Position numbers and translations under genes: made by a program | NCBI RefSeq assembly: GCF_028200735.1 | Contig: NZ_JAQKPV010000003.1 | Coordinates: 186,001 to 250,000 of the forward strand | Source: Streptomyces sp. ACA25 | GTDB lineage: Bacteria > Actinomycetota > Actinomycetes > Streptomycetales > Streptomycetaceae | Direction of reading: 5' to 3' | Length of the DNA stretch: 64,000 nt | Shown: piece after piece, positions 37,783 through 46,384 of the stretch | How the letters are laid out: each line of letters opens with the position of its first letter | Numbering within the stretch: position 1 is the stretch's first letter | Notes under the pieces: model-generated | Databases searched by the model: none | What the model was told of the DNA's origin: nothing | The model's input: only the letters and a program-made list of their open reading frames with translations

Positions 37783-38873
37783 CGCGTCACGGCCTCCGGC
37801 CGGTCCCGCGGCGTGGCCGCCCCTTCCGGTCCGTAGCCGATCCGCACCAGCGTCTGCGGGGTCCCCCGGCCGTGCAGCGGATCGCGGAGCAGCCACCGCA
37901 GGTCCGTCCACTCCGTCGCCTGATGCAGGAGAGAGGCCCGCAGGCCGTGCGCGGTGAGGAGGAGCAGGACGTACTCCAGCCCTTGACCCGTCTTCAGCCA
38001 GTCGATCGAGCCGTCACCGCGAGTGGACAGCAGGAGCAGCCGGGGGTTCGGCTCGAAGGGGGTGGCGGGCTTCTCCCGCTGCGCGCCGGTGAACTCCCGC
38101 ACCGGCAGCCGGGCGGAGGCGTCCAGCGGCCCCAGCGCGGTGGCGGGGATGCCGTAGCGGCTCTTGCCGGGGTCGACGACCCAGGCGTCGGCCTCCTTCC
38201 GGCGGCCGGGCTCCTGCAGGTTGTACCGCTCGGCGTCGGCGGTGAGCTCGAGGAGCCGGGCGGTCTCCGCCTCGTCCGGGAGGAGGATCCCCACGTCCTC
38301 CCGGTGTGCCGCCTCGACGAGCTCGTCGAGGACCTCCTGCGGCACCGGGCGGCCGGTGAACGGCTTGCGGCTGCTGTGCCGCTGCCAGAGGGGCTCGTAG
38401 AGGTCCGGCAGCGCGGCCGGTGTTCCCGCCGCGGCGGCGGCCTCCGGGCCGTCCGGGGCCTGCTCCCCCGCCGCCCCGTTCGCCGCCGTCACGCCATTCC
38501 CGGCTGCCGCACCGTTCCCGGCCGGGTCGGCACTTCCGGCCACCGGGGCAGCGGATTCCGGGCCGGCCAGCAGCACGGTCGCCAGCAGGTCGGGGTCCTC
38601 GCCGCCCGGCACCAGCCGGGCGGACGGGGTGAAGCCCAGCCGGGCGGCGGCGACCCGCAGGTTGAAGACGGCGGCGCCGATCGAGATGTGCAGGGCCCGG
38701 CCCTGCGGGTCGGTCTCGGGGAGCGCCCGTTCCCACACGGCGAAGATGTCGACGCTGCGTTCCCGGGAGTTGAAGCGGAAACGCCAGGGCTGGGTGTTGT
38801 GCACCGAGGGCGCGGCGGCCGCGGCGGCGAGCAGCGTCTCCTGCGCTTCGGTATCCAGGGTTGGTACCGGCAT
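37779..38873 (-). CDS. Acg-like nitroreductase-fold protein
   Basis: 364 residues with the double nitroreductase half-domains of the M. tuberculosis Acg group: AAAAAPSVHNTQPWRF at the N-terminus and WQRHSSRKPFTGRPVP near the middle, then LEYVLLLLTAHGLRASLLHQ and PQTLVRIGYG. In Acg a lid blocks the active site and the protein may only store FMN, so enzyme activity should not be assumed. A low-complexity Gly/Asn/Ala linker (NGAAAGNGVTAANGAAG) separates the halves. Members usually belong to DevR/DosR-type dormancy regulons. Next to P-ATPase and CBS genes. Confidence 0.82.
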   Translation of the reverse strand: MPVPTLDTEAQETLLAAAAAAPSVHNTQPWRFRFNSRERSVDIFAVWERALPETDPQGRALHISIGAAVFNLRVAAARLGFTPSARLVPGGEDPDLLATVLLAGPESAAPVAGSADPAGNGAAAGNGVTAANGAAGEQAPDGPEAAAAAGTPAALPDLYEPLWQRHSSRKPFTGRPVPQEVLDELVEAAHREDVGILLPDEAETARLLELTADAERYNLQEPGRRKEADAWVVDPGKSRYGIPATALGPLDASARLPVREFTGAQREKPATPFEPNPRLLLLSTRGDGSIDWLKTGQGLEYVLLLLTAHGLRASLLHQATEWTDLRWLLRDPLHGRGTPQTLVRIGYGPEGAATPRDRPEAVTR

Positions 38874-39225
38874 GGGAGAGACCTCTTCCGGATGTCAGAA
38901 CAACGCGTCGGGGACGGAAATCTACCTCCCAGCATCGCGCGATCCACCGGAGGCTGCCAGCACCCACGCTCCCGGTGCCGCCATGGATCAGGTACGCCGC
39001 CCGCACGTGGCCCACCGCACGCCCCGGCGCCACCCCGGCAGGGCTTCCCCGGCTCCCGCCGGGGTGGTCTAAGGTGAGTCCGAGGGACGCCGGGAACGCG
39101 TGGAGCAGCGGTGATGCCGCATCCGCCCGGATCAGGGTCCGCAGGCAGCGGGCAGTCCTTCTTGGCCACTTGCACGTGCGGCGCAGACCCGGCACGCGGC
39201 GCACTCCCCACCCAGGAGGTGCTGA
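38874..39225. other. Divergent promoter region without genes
   Basis: About 350 bases between the divergent nitroreductase and cNMP-CBS-BON genes. I looked for a GGGAC-type dyad of the kind bound by DevR and found none that convinces. The gap ends in an AGGAGG just before 39226. Confidence 0.4.
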
Positions 39226-40398
39226 ATGACCGCGAGCCGCGTCCTCGAGGCCCTGCCGGCCGACGCTCGGGCCCGGTTGCTGGAGCTGGCCCACGAGACC
39301 GTGTTCCCTTCCGGCACCCGTCTGTTCGAGGAGGGTGACGCGGCGGACCGCTTCTGGATCATCCGCTCGGGTGCCGTGGCGCTGGACCTGCACGTCCCCG
39401 GGGTCCGGGCGCCGGTGCTGGAAACGGTGGGTGCGGGCGAACTGCTGGGCTGGTCCTGGCTGGTACCGCCGCACCAGTGGCGGTTCGGGGCACAGGCCAA
39501 GGGGGCCGTGGAGGCACACGAGTTCGACGCCGCCGCGGTACGGGACCTGACCGAGCAGGACCCGGCCTTCGCTGCCGCGCTGCTGCGGCAGGTCACCGAG
39601 GCGCTGGCCCACCGGCTGGCGGGGGCCCGCGAACGGGTCCTGTCGCTGTACGGGACCGGGCCACGGCTGGTACGGCCGACCTCCCGGCCCGGGGGCGGCG
39701 AACCGGGCGCGGCCGACGGCTCCGTCCCCCGGCACTCCGGCCCGTTCACCGTGGGCGACGTCATGACCTCGGAAGTCGTCGCGGTGGACGGGACCGCGCC
39801 GTTCCTCGTCATCGCGGAGGCCCTCCGCCGCTGGAAGGTCAGCGCCCTGCCGGTGATCGAACGGAGCGGCCAGGTGGTCGGGATGGTGTCCGAGGCCGAC
39901 CTGATGCGCAAGCAGGAGTTCCGCGACCGCCGCCCGCTCCTGATGGACGAACTTCGGGGCCCGGGAGATCTGAACAAGGCCCGTGGCCTGACCGCGGAAC
40001 AGCTCATGTCCTCGCCCGTGGTGACGATCCGTACCGGCGCCACCGTCGCGGAAGCGGCCCGGCTCATGGCGCGCCACCGGGTCAAGCGGCTGCCCGTCAC
40101 GGATGAGGCGGGACGGCTCAACGGCATCGTCAGCCGCGGTGACCTGCTGGTGGTGTTCACCCGGGGCGACGAGGAGGTCACGGCGGAGGTGCGCACGCGC
40201 CTCGCGGACCTGCAGTGCTTCGCCGAGGTGCCGGACGTGCGGGTGGCGGACGGCGTGGTGACGGTGCGGGGGGTGCTCACCGACACCTCGCGCATCGGCC
40301 TGGTGGTGCAGGTGGCGCGTTCGGTGGAGGGCGTGGTCGACGTGGTTCCGGAGCTGACCGGCCGGCGGGCGCCGGCCGCCCCGCCCCCGGCGGACTGA
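39226..40398 (+). CDS. Three-domain cNMP-binding/CBS/BON fusion
   Basis: 390 residues. Residues 1 to about 145: cyclic-nucleotide-binding-like beta-roll without an HTH (FPSGTRLFEEGDAADRFWII, VETVGAGELLGW-type segment here ETVGAGELLGWSW). A Gly/Pro linker follows, then paired CBS motifs (TVGDVMTSEVVAVD, LPVIERSGQVVGMVSEADL and LMSSPVVTIRTGATV, RLPVTDEAGRLNGIVSRGDL), and a C-terminal BON domain (VRVADGVVTVRGVLTDTSRI, VEGVVDVVPEL). CBS pairs bind adenine nucleotides; BON domains often meet lipids. In relatives I know, the first part and the CBS-BON part are separate proteins. Probably a ligand-sensing stress protein. ATG preceded by AGGAGG. Confidence 0.8.
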   Translation: MTASRVLEALPADARARLLELAHETVFPSGTRLFEEGDAADRFWIIRSGAVALDLHVPGVRAPVLETVGAGELLGWSWLVPPHQWRFGAQAKGAVEAHEFDAAAVRDLTEQDPAFAAALLRQVTEALAHRLAGARERVLSLYGTGPRLVRPTSRPGGGEPGAADGSVPRHSGPFTVGDVMTSEVVAVDGTAPFLVIAEALRRWKVSALPVIERSGQVVGMVSEADLMRKQEFRDRRPLLMDELRGPGDLNKARGLTAEQLMSSPVVTIRTGATVAEAARLMARHRVKRLPVTDEAGRLNGIVSRGDLLVVFTRGDEEVTAEVRTRLADLQCFAEVPDVRVADGVVTVRGVLTDTSRIGLVVQVARSVEGVVDVVPELTGRRAPAAPPPAD

Positions 40399-40462
40399 AC
40401 ACCGGCGAGGGCCGGCCGGCCGCCGGGGCGTCCTGCCGTCCCGCCGTCCCGCTGTCCTGCTG

Positions 40463-41542
40463 TCAGACGTCGGTCGGACCGACGACCTCCCGGCTCCCCT
40501 CCGGTTCGGCGTTGAGGATCACCTTGAGCGCCGCGGTGGTGGCCGGGCTGGAGAAGACCCGGTAGGCCTCCTCCACCTGGTCGAGCCCGAAGCGGTGGGT
40601 CAGCAGGTCCCCGGCCGGCAGCCGGCCGGCCGCCAGGAGTTGCAGCAGCCGGGGCGTGGAGTACGAGTCGACCAGACCGGTCGTGATCGTCACGTTCTTG
40701 CCCCACAGGTCTTGGAGATTCAGCGTCGCCGGCTTGCCGTGCACGCCGATGTTGGCCACCCGGCCGCCCGGGCGGACCAGCCGGGTGCACAGCTCGAAGG
40801 TCTCCGGCAGCCCCACCGCCTCGATGACGGTGTCGGCGCCCAGCCCTCCGGTGAGGTCGCCGACCAGCGCCTCCGGATCCTCCGCCGGGTCACCGATCAC
40901 GTCGGCCCCGAACCGCTTCGCCGCCTCCAGACGCGGGGCGGCCGGGTCCAGGACGATCACGCGGCCCGGCGAGAACAGCATGGCCGAGGCGACAGCGGTG
41001 AGACCGATCGGCCCGGCCCCGACCACCACCACGGTGTCCCCCGGCCGCACAGCGCCGTTCAGCGCTCCGACCTCGTAGGACGTGGGGAAGATGTCCGAGA
41101 GCAGCACCGCCTCCTCGCTGGAGACGGTGCCGGGCAGCAGGTGGGTGGACATGTCGGCGAACGGCACCCGCACGTACTCGGCCTGGGTGCCGTCGATCAG
41201 GTGCCCCAGGATCCAGCCGCCGCCCCCGAGGCACTGCCCGTAGGCCGACTCCCGGCAGAACCGGCACCGCCCGCAGGCCGACACGCAGGACATCAGAACC
41301 CGGTCACCGGGCCGGACCGAGCGTACGGCGGAGCCGGTCTCCATGACCTCGCCGACCGCCTCGTGCCCCAGCACCGTGCCCGGCTGCACCTCGGGCACAT
41401 CACCGCCCAGGATGTGCAGGTCGGTGCCGCAGATCGTGGTCGTCCCGACCCGGACGATCGCGTCGGTCGGCTCCTGGAGCGCGGGGTCCGGGCGGTCTTC
41501 CCAAGCTGACCGCCCGGCCCCGTGATAGACGAGCGCTTTCAC
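40463..41542 (-). CDS. Zinc-dependent alcohol dehydrogenase
   Basis: 359 residues, MDR superfamily: catalytic zinc site CGTDLHILGGD and GHEAVGEV, structural zinc cysteines CGRCRFCRESAYGQC, and Rossmann motif VVVVGAGPIGLTAVA. NAD(P)-dependent oxidation or reduction of an alcohol/aldehyde. Such enzymes recur in streptomycete DevR-type clusters with USP, CBS and nitroreductase genes, as here. It ends 65 bases from the convergent fusion gene and starts 84 bases after the USP gene, so it may share the USP transcript. Confidence 0.9.
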   Translation of the reverse strand: MKALVYHGAGRSAWEDRPDPALQEPTDAIVRVGTTTICGTDLHILGGDVPEVQPGTVLGHEAVGEVMETGSAVRSVRPGDRVLMSCVSACGRCRFCRESAYGQCLGGGGWILGHLIDGTQAEYVRVPFADMSTHLLPGTVSSEEAVLLSDIFPTSYEVGALNGAVRPGDTVVVVGAGPIGLTAVASAMLFSPGRVIVLDPAAPRLEAAKRFGADVIGDPAEDPEALVGDLTGGLGADTVIEAVGLPETFELCTRLVRPGGRVANIGVHGKPATLNLQDLWGKNVTITTGLVDSYSTPRLLQLLAAGRLPAGDLLTHRFGLDQVEEAYRVFSSPATTAALKVILNAEPEGSREVVGPTDV

Positions 41543-41625
41543 TGACAGCCCCTCTCCTCGGCATACCCGAAATCCACCTTATGGGAGAAATCAGACCATC
41601 GCGCGCCTGGGCTGCCGCCACCTGC

Positions 41626-42510
41626 TCAGGGGTGCGGGACGGCCACCACCGGGCAGGGGGAATGGTGCAGCAAGGCATGCACAACCGGCCCCACCAGCGG
41701 ACCCACCCCGGCCGCCCGGCCCCCGCGCCCGACAACGACCAGGTCCGCGTCCACCGCCGCCTCGACCAGCACCTGCGCGGCGCTGCCCGGCACCGGCTCC
41801 TCGATCACCTCCACCTCCGGATAGCGCTCCCGCCACGGCCGGAGCGTGTCGGTGAGCGCGTCGGCCAGCAGCCGGGCCATCTGGTCCGTGGCCTCCGGAG
41901 CGTTGTCCGGCAGCACCACATAGGCCGTGGGGATCGACGCGTAGGAAGGCACCGGAGGCGTCCACGCGTACACCACCCGCAGCGGCTTCCCGCGTGTCCG
42001 GGCCGCCGCGAAGGCATACCCCAGCACCTCCTCGTCCGGGTGCTCCGTCCGCTTCAGGCCGAGCACCACTTCCCGGCCCCGGGGCCGGTCGGTGTCCCCG
42101 GCCCGCACCATGGTCACCGGGCACCGCGCCCGCGCCAGCACGGGCAGGCTGACCGAGCCGAGCAGGAACCCGGTAAACGCACCCAAGCCACGCGTGCCCA
42201 GAACCAGCAGCCCGGCCGTCTCCGACGCCGCCAGCAACGCCTGCACGGGCCCCTCGGCGACCGCCTCCGTGGAGACGGTCAGACCGGGGTACCGGACCGC
42301 CAGATCCGCCGCCGCCTCCTCCAGCACCTGATCGGCCTGCCGCTGCTGCGCGGTGGAGTCGGCCAGCATCGGATCACGCGGGGACATCCGCCCCCAGGCG
42401 TGCACCAGGCGCAGCAGCCGTCCACTGCTCAACGCCTCCTGTGCGGCCCACTCGACAGCGGCGCGGCCCTCTTCCTGGCCCTCCACGCCGACCGTGACAC
42501 TTCCGTCCAC
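41626..42510 (-). CDS. Tandem universal stress protein
   Basis: 294 residues containing two USP domains. The first ends in LGTRGLGAFTGFLLGSVS, a full ATP-binding signature (G-2x-G-9x-G-S). The second has VVGRGGRAAGVGPLVGPVVH, where the final GS is replaced by GP, so it may not bind ATP normally. GTG 42510 is preceded by GGAGG; the open frame to 42840 is not needed. USPs support survival in starvation or hypoxia. It heads a USP-ADH gene pair. Confidence 0.88.
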   Translation of the reverse strand: MDGSVTVGVEGQEEGRAAVEWAAQEALSSGRLLRLVHAWGRMSPRDPMLADSTAQQRQADQVLEEAAADLAVRYPGLTVSTEAVAEGPVQALLAASETAGLLVLGTRGLGAFTGFLLGSVSLPVLARARCPVTMVRAGDTDRPRGREVVLGLKRTEHPDEEVLGYAFAAARTRGKPLRVVYAWTPPVPSYASIPTAYVVLPDNAPEATDQMARLLADALTDTLRPWRERYPEVEVIEEPVPGSAAQVLVEAAVDADLVVVGRGGRAAGVGPLVGPVVHALLHHSPCPVVAVPHP

Positions 42511-42697
42511 CGGTACCTCCCTCGTCACCTCCGGCGTACCCGGAAACCGCGCGGGGTACCGCGGTGCCGCCGGGGTGCGGAGGACATCGTGTACGGCCAC
42601 TGTGGTCGACCCTGCCCTGCCCGGGGACGCTGCCCGCGCGTGGGCCGTGCCGAGCCGGCGCGCGAGGGTGGGACGCCCCGCCGGGCGGTGCACGCGG

Positions 42698-43009
42698 TCA
42701 GCGGTCCCGCGCTGGCTTCTGTTCGCGGGTGCCCTCGACGGTGACACCGTTCCAGAAGGCCACATGATCCTTGATGCGGCGAGCGAGCGGGCTGGGACGC
42801 GGGTAGTACCAGGCCGCGTCCGGGACTGTGACCCCGTCAACGGTCACCGTGCGGTAGCGGGCGACGCCCTTCCAGAAGCACAGGGACTTCGTCGTGCTCT
42901 CGGTGAAGTATTCGCGCTTCAAGGATTCGGGCGGGAAGTAGTCATTGCCCTCCACCCGCTCAGTGCGCGGCGTTTCGGCAATCACTGCACCATTGAAGAC
43001 CGCTCGCAT
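42698..43009 (-). CDS. DUF427 protein
   Basis: 103 residues, the normal single-domain length: RAVFNGAVIAETPRTERVEG, YFPPESL, SLCFWKGVARYRTV and AAWYYPRPSPLARRIKDHVAF-type core (quoted in part). DUF427 is a small beta-rich domain of unknown function. ATG 43009 starts the domain; the upstream open frame is not homologous. It is the last chromosomal gene before the tRNA-Arg/AICE junction. Confidence 0.85.
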   Translation of the reverse strand: MRAVFNGAVIAETPRTERVEGNDYFPPESLKREYFTESTTKSLCFWKGVARYRTVTVDGVTVPDAAWYYPRPSPLARRIKDHVAFWNGVTVEGTREQKPARDR

Positions 43010-43379
43010 CACGGCGGACCCACCTTCCCTCACTCGACGGCAGTGCCGGCCGGACACCGACCGGTCAGTCCGGTCCGGGCCACGAGGACCCCACCGGCCT
43101 GCAACCAGGGAACCCGGCAACCCTGCCCGGACATTCCACGACGGCACAACCCGCTGAGCAGCGCCCCCGACCCGGCTCCTGCGCCCGACGACGCCCTGCC
43201 GCCGCCCGACGCACCGGACTCCCCGCGCGCACCTCAGCACCCGGCGTGCACCCCGCCCCTGCTACATCCGCTACCCTGTCCGGGACCGTTCTCCGGAACG
43301 GCGCCAGGCCTTGTCCGAGCAGGCGTGTACGTCAGGGCCACATGCCCAACACGACCGTCCACACCGCACGCAAGGCCCG
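43010..43379. other. Non-coding stretch upstream of tRNA-Arg
   Basis: 370 bases with no supportable gene. It should carry the DUF427 promoter at its left and the tRNA-Arg promoter at its right. No repeats or other structure recognised. Confidence 0.4.
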
Positions 43380-43452
43380 GCCTCCGTAGCTCAGGGGATA
43401 GAGCACCGCTCTCCTAAAGCGGGTGTCGCAGGTTCGAATCCTGCCGGGGGCA
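43380..43452 (+). tRNA. tRNA-Arg (anticodon CCT), AICE integration site
   Basis: Acceptor GCCTCCG/CGGGGGC, D-arm GCTCAGGGGATAGAGC, anticodon arm CCGCT-CTCCTAA-AGCGG with anticodon CCT (reads AGG), T-arm GCAGG-TTCGAAT-CCTGC. The gene is intact. From position 43409 (last anticodon-stem base) to its 3' end it is part of the 69-bp repeat also found at 59093, so the element carries a copy of this 3' half. Confidence 0.96.
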
Positions 43453-43477
43453 CAGACCGAAGGGCCAGCTCAGGAGG
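43409..43477. repeat. attL: left 69-bp direct repeat of the AICE
   Basis: Identical over 69 bases to 59093-59161, covering the tRNA-Arg anticodon loop, T-arm, 3' end and the first arm of its terminator. Similarity continues with three mismatches to about 43505. The integrase gene lies immediately to the right. Confidence 0.93.
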
Positions 43478-43501
43478 CATTTCCTCCCAGACTGGCCCTT
43501 C
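43459..43501 (+). terminator. tRNA-Arg terminator hairpin
   Basis: gaagggccag / ctggcccttc, 10-bp arms with an inner gag-gagg/cctccc pairing. It follows the tRNA and faces the minus-strand integrase gene. The same hairpin, with small changes, is duplicated at attR (59143-59185). Confidence 0.8.
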
Positions 43502-43533
43502 GTCGTGTCGGGGGTCGTGCCACACGCGTGCCA

Positions 43534-44691
43534 CTACGTCCGCTCGGCGTCCTCTCCGGTGGAGCCGGAAGCCACTCCCCCGCCGCTCCGGATCATGGCC
43601 CCAAGCCGGTCGGCGATGGCCCGGTCCCGGTCGCTGGTCATGTGCTGGTAGATCAGCGCGGCCCGGGAGCTGCTGTGCCCCATCCGCGTCATCAGCTCCC
43701 GCGTACTGGCCCCGGCCGTCGAGGCCAGCGTGTTGCCGGTGTGCCGCAGATCGTGGAAGTGCAGCTCGGCCGTGACCCCCGCAGCCTTCCGGGCCTCGAT
43801 CCAGTCGTCCCGGAAGTTGCTCCGCCGCAGCTGTCCACCCTGCGGTCCGACGAAGACGTGCCCGTCACGGCCGGGAGCTGCGAAGTGCTCCAGGTGGTGC
43901 TTGAGCGCTTCGAGCAGTTCGGCAGGGAAGGAGACAGAGCGCACCCCGGCCGCGGACTTCGGTGCCTTGTCGAAGAGTCGGCCGTCCTGCAACTCTGCCT
44001 GGGCACGGCGAACCGTGAGAGTCGGCCCGTCGAGGTCGATGTCCCGGCGTCGCAGGGCGGCCAGCTCGCCGAAACGCAGGGTGGTGAAAGCCGCCAGGAG
44101 CACGAGCAGCCGATAGCGCGGCGCGATGGAGTCGGCGACGGCGAAGACCTCAGCCACCGTGAGAACCGGCCGTTCCGGCACGTCGTAGCGGTCCGCACCC
44201 TTGACGCGGCACGGGTTGCGCCGGATCAGTTCGTCATCCACGGCCGTGTTCATCAGGGCGCGCAGCAGTTGGTACGCCTTGACCACCGTCGGTTCCCCGA
44301 CATCGGCCGCCAGGAGTTTGCCACGCCAGCCGCGCACCCGGGCCGTCGTCACGTCCGCCACGCTCCCGGCCCCGAAGGTGGGCAGGATGTGCAACCGCAT
44401 GACCGACTCGTTGCGCTCCCGGGTGCGGTCGGCGAGCTTGCGATCCCGCAGCCACGCGGCGGCGTACTCACCGAAGTTCACCGCCCCGGCGTCCGGGTCG
44501 GACCACTGTCCGCGCGTGATATCCGACTCGATGTGTGTCAAGGCGAGCTGGGCATCGGTCTTGGTGGCGTACGTCTTCTCGGCCGGACGCAGTTGTCCTG
44601 TTTCCGGGTCCCGGTAACGGACCTGCCAGCGACCGGACGGAAGCCGCCGGACCGAACCGAAGCTCCGCCGCTTCCCCTTCCCGTTGGCCAT
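43534..44691 (-). CDS. int: AICE tyrosine recombinase (integrase)
   Basis: 385 residues. An N-terminal AP2-like arm-binding region (RYRDPETGQLRPAEKTYAT), a core-binding SAM-like domain, and the catalytic domain: Arg in TLRFGELAAL (about 204), H-x-x-R in HFHDLRHTG (about 312), MGHSSSRAAL, and nucleophile Tyr in LIYQHM (about 347). It drives recombination between attP and the tRNA-Arg site. Its start overlaps the xis stop by one base and it ends about 57 bases from attL, the usual place. Confidence 0.95.
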   Translation of the reverse strand: MANGKGKRRSFGSVRRLPSGRWQVRYRDPETGQLRPAEKTYATKTDAQLALTHIESDITRGQWSDPDAGAVNFGEYAAAWLRDRKLADRTRERNESVMRLHILPTFGAGSVADVTTARVRGWRGKLLAADVGEPTVVKAYQLLRALMNTAVDDELIRRNPCRVKGADRYDVPERPVLTVAEVFAVADSIAPRYRLLVLLAAFTTLRFGELAALRRRDIDLDGPTLTVRRAQAELQDGRLFDKAPKSAAGVRSVSFPAELLEALKHHLEHFAAPGRDGHVFVGPQGGQLRRSNFRDDWIEARKAAGVTAELHFHDLRHTGNTLASTAGASTRELMTRMGHSSSRAALIYQHMTSDRDRAIADRLGAMIRSGGGVASGSTGEDAERT

Positions 44692-44903
44692 CAGGCAGCC
44701 CTCCGCAGAGAGTCGCGCCGGTGGCCGATCGGCCGCACCGTGTTGGCGTCGATGAAAGCGTTCAGCGCGCTCTGAGGGATACGGACGTGTCGGCCGACCT
44801 TGACGAACACGATCCGCCGCTCGGCGATCAGGCGCCGGGGAAAGCGGGCCGTTGTGCCCAGCAGTTCGGCCACTTGGTCAACGGTGAGATAGCGGTCGCT
44901 CAT
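44691..44903 (-). CDS. xis: Excisionase (helix-turn-helix)
   Basis: 70 residues: MSDRYLTVDQVAELLGTTAR, then a wing IVFVKVGRHVRIPQSALNAF, the MerR/Xis-like winged helix. With Int it would direct excision. ATG 44903, with an AGGAG-type RBS inside the end of rep, overlaps the rep stop by four bases (ATGA); its stop overlaps int (TGATG). The tight coupling rep-xis-int is typical of pSAM2 relatives. Confidence 0.9.
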   Translation of the reverse strand: MSDRYLTVDQVAELLGTTARFPRRLIAERRIVFVKVGRHVRIPQSALNAFIDANTVRPIGHRRDSLRRAA

Positions 44904-46273
44904 CGGGAGGACTCTCCTTTCGGAGCCGGTGTTAGGGAGTCGGCGAGCCATTCCTCACCGGGGGTGAGGCCGGTTCCGGCGTAGATCCAGTGGCCGAGGA
45001 CCAGGTTGGTTTCCTCGGTCGGTTCGGGGGCGGGTTCGGTGTCGGTGGGGGCGTCGCCGTGTGCGAGGGCGGCTTGGAGTCGGCGCCATTCGGCACGGGC
45101 GGTGCGCAGGGCGCCGAGGGTGGTGGAGTAGGCGCGGGACTTGGTGGAGAAGTGGCCCCGGAAGCCGAGCATGTGGGCCCAGGCCCGTAGGCGGAGGTCT
45201 TCCAGTTCCTTGCGGGCGCCGAGGGTCCAGGTGGTCCGGATCAGGCGTCGGGCGTGGTCGGGGAGGTCGAGGCCCACCAGTTCGGCGAGGAAACGCAAGG
45301 GGCGGTCGAGAGTGCCGGTGGCCGCTTCGGCGCCCTTGGTGGCGTACTTGGCGATGTAGCCCGCCACGGCCTGTTCGTTCAGTTCGGTGCCAGCATCGAG
45401 GTCGGGGCCGTGGATGGGGCGGATGTCGAGTTGTCGGCCGAAGGCGAAGGTGTGTGCGCGGCCGTCGAGGACGGGGCCGGGGATGCTCGCCCGGGTGACG
45501 GCGGCTTCGATGGCGTCGGTCAGCAGCTCGACCGTGGCCCAGGGCGGGGGCGGGGTCTGGCCGCCTCGGGGTCCGTCGAGGCGGATGACGGCGTGGAAGT
45601 GGACCGCGCCGCGTCGTTGATATTCGGCGACCTTGGCGAAGGAGATCCGGGCGTGGTCGGCGAGGGCGCGTTGGGGCAGTCCGGCGCGGTGGGCGATCTC
45701 GCGGCGCAGGTGGATGGTGAAGCGTCGCCACAGTGCTCCGGCGTGTGCGTTCCACAGCACGGCTGCTTGGTAGTCGTAGCGGTCGGGGTTGATGGGTGTG
45801 CCGAGGGCCGGGTCGTCGGGGGCGTGGCGGAGGCCGCAGCGGCACGGGCGGACGAGTCGGCCGGGTCGGTTGTGGACGGCGCCGAAGCCGGGGGCGGTGA
45901 GGGTGGCGAAGACGCGAGGGTGCGAGGCGACGGTTTCGGGGGTGCCCTTCCCACCGCGCAGTCCGGCGGTGATGAGTTGGTAGGTGTCGCGGCGGTAGGT
46001 CTCCGCGCAGGAGGGGCAGCGGGTGGCGCGGCGGTTGTTGCAGCGCATCAGGAGGTGTCCGGCGGGCAGGTCGGTGGAGTCGAGCCGTCGCAGGGCGGGG
46101 CCGATTTCACCGGTGGTGGTGTTGAGGGTGTGGTCGGTGCGGTGGCCTTCCAGGCGTATGGGTTGGCGGCAGCCGCCGAGGGAGGTGAGCTGTCGGGCGA
46201 GGGCGGGCAGGTCGCCCAGGGAGGCGAGGAATCGCAGTGCGGGCAGCGGCGGGGGTGCGGTGCGGGGGAAGAT
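44900..46273 (-). CDS. RepSA-like replication initiator (HUH type)
   Basis: About 457 residues. HUH-type landmarks: two-His motif AVHFHAVIRLDG and a tyrosine motif YIAKYATKGAE, plus a zinc-like CNNRRATRCPSC near the N-terminus. It should nick and start rolling-circle replication of the excised element. The first ATG (46048) would cut off about 75 residues that read as genuine protein (PLPALRFLASLGDLPALARQ and GHRTDHTLNTTTGEIGPALR). The frame is open through a good RBS (GAAGGAG) followed seven bases later by ATC at 46273, so initiation seems to be at a non-standard codon there. Confidence 0.85.
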   Translation of the reverse strand: MFPRTAPPPLPALRFLASLGDLPALARQLTSLGGCRQPIRLEGHRTDHTLNTTTGEIGPALRRLDSTDLPAGHLLMRCNNRRATRCPSCAETYRRDTYQLITAGLRGGKGTPETVASHPRVFATLTAPGFGAVHNRPGRLVRPCRCGLRHAPDDPALGTPINPDRYDYQAAVLWNAHAGALWRRFTIHLRREIAHRAGLPQRALADHARISFAKVAEYQRRGAVHFHAVIRLDGPRGGQTPPPPWATVELLTDAIEAAVTRASIPGPVLDGRAHTFAFGRQLDIRPIHGPDLDAGTELNEQAVAGYIAKYATKGAEAATGTLDRPLRFLAELVGLDLPDHARRLIRTTWTLGARKELEDLRLRAWAHMLGFRGHFSTKSRAYSTTLGALRTARAEWRRLQAALAHGDAPTDTEPAPEPTEETNLVLGHWIYAGTGLTPGEEWLADSLTPAPKGESSR

Positions 46274-46375
46274 GGTCGTGCTCCTTCGCGGCGTGTGTCG
46301 TGAGGGGGTGTGCTCCCGGGGCGGCGGATGCTTGGCGGTATCGAGGCCGCCCCGGGATGCCAGCTCAGTGACCTA

Positions 46376-46384
46376 CTCGTCTAG
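46376..46384. promoter_or_regulatory. Operator-like site CTCGTCTAG upstream of rep
   Basis: Exact 9-mer shared with sites at 50201-50209 (reverse) and 50694-50702. It lies about 100 bases upstream of the inferred rep start and overlaps the 3' end of the next gene. Probable binding site of the GntR/KorSA-like repressor (inference). Confidence 0.5.

Noticed and set aside
38874..39225. DevR/DosR box between the nitroreductase and CBS genes
   Set aside because: The best match (ggggacggaaatctacctcc) has no symmetric GTCCC arm at the right spacing.
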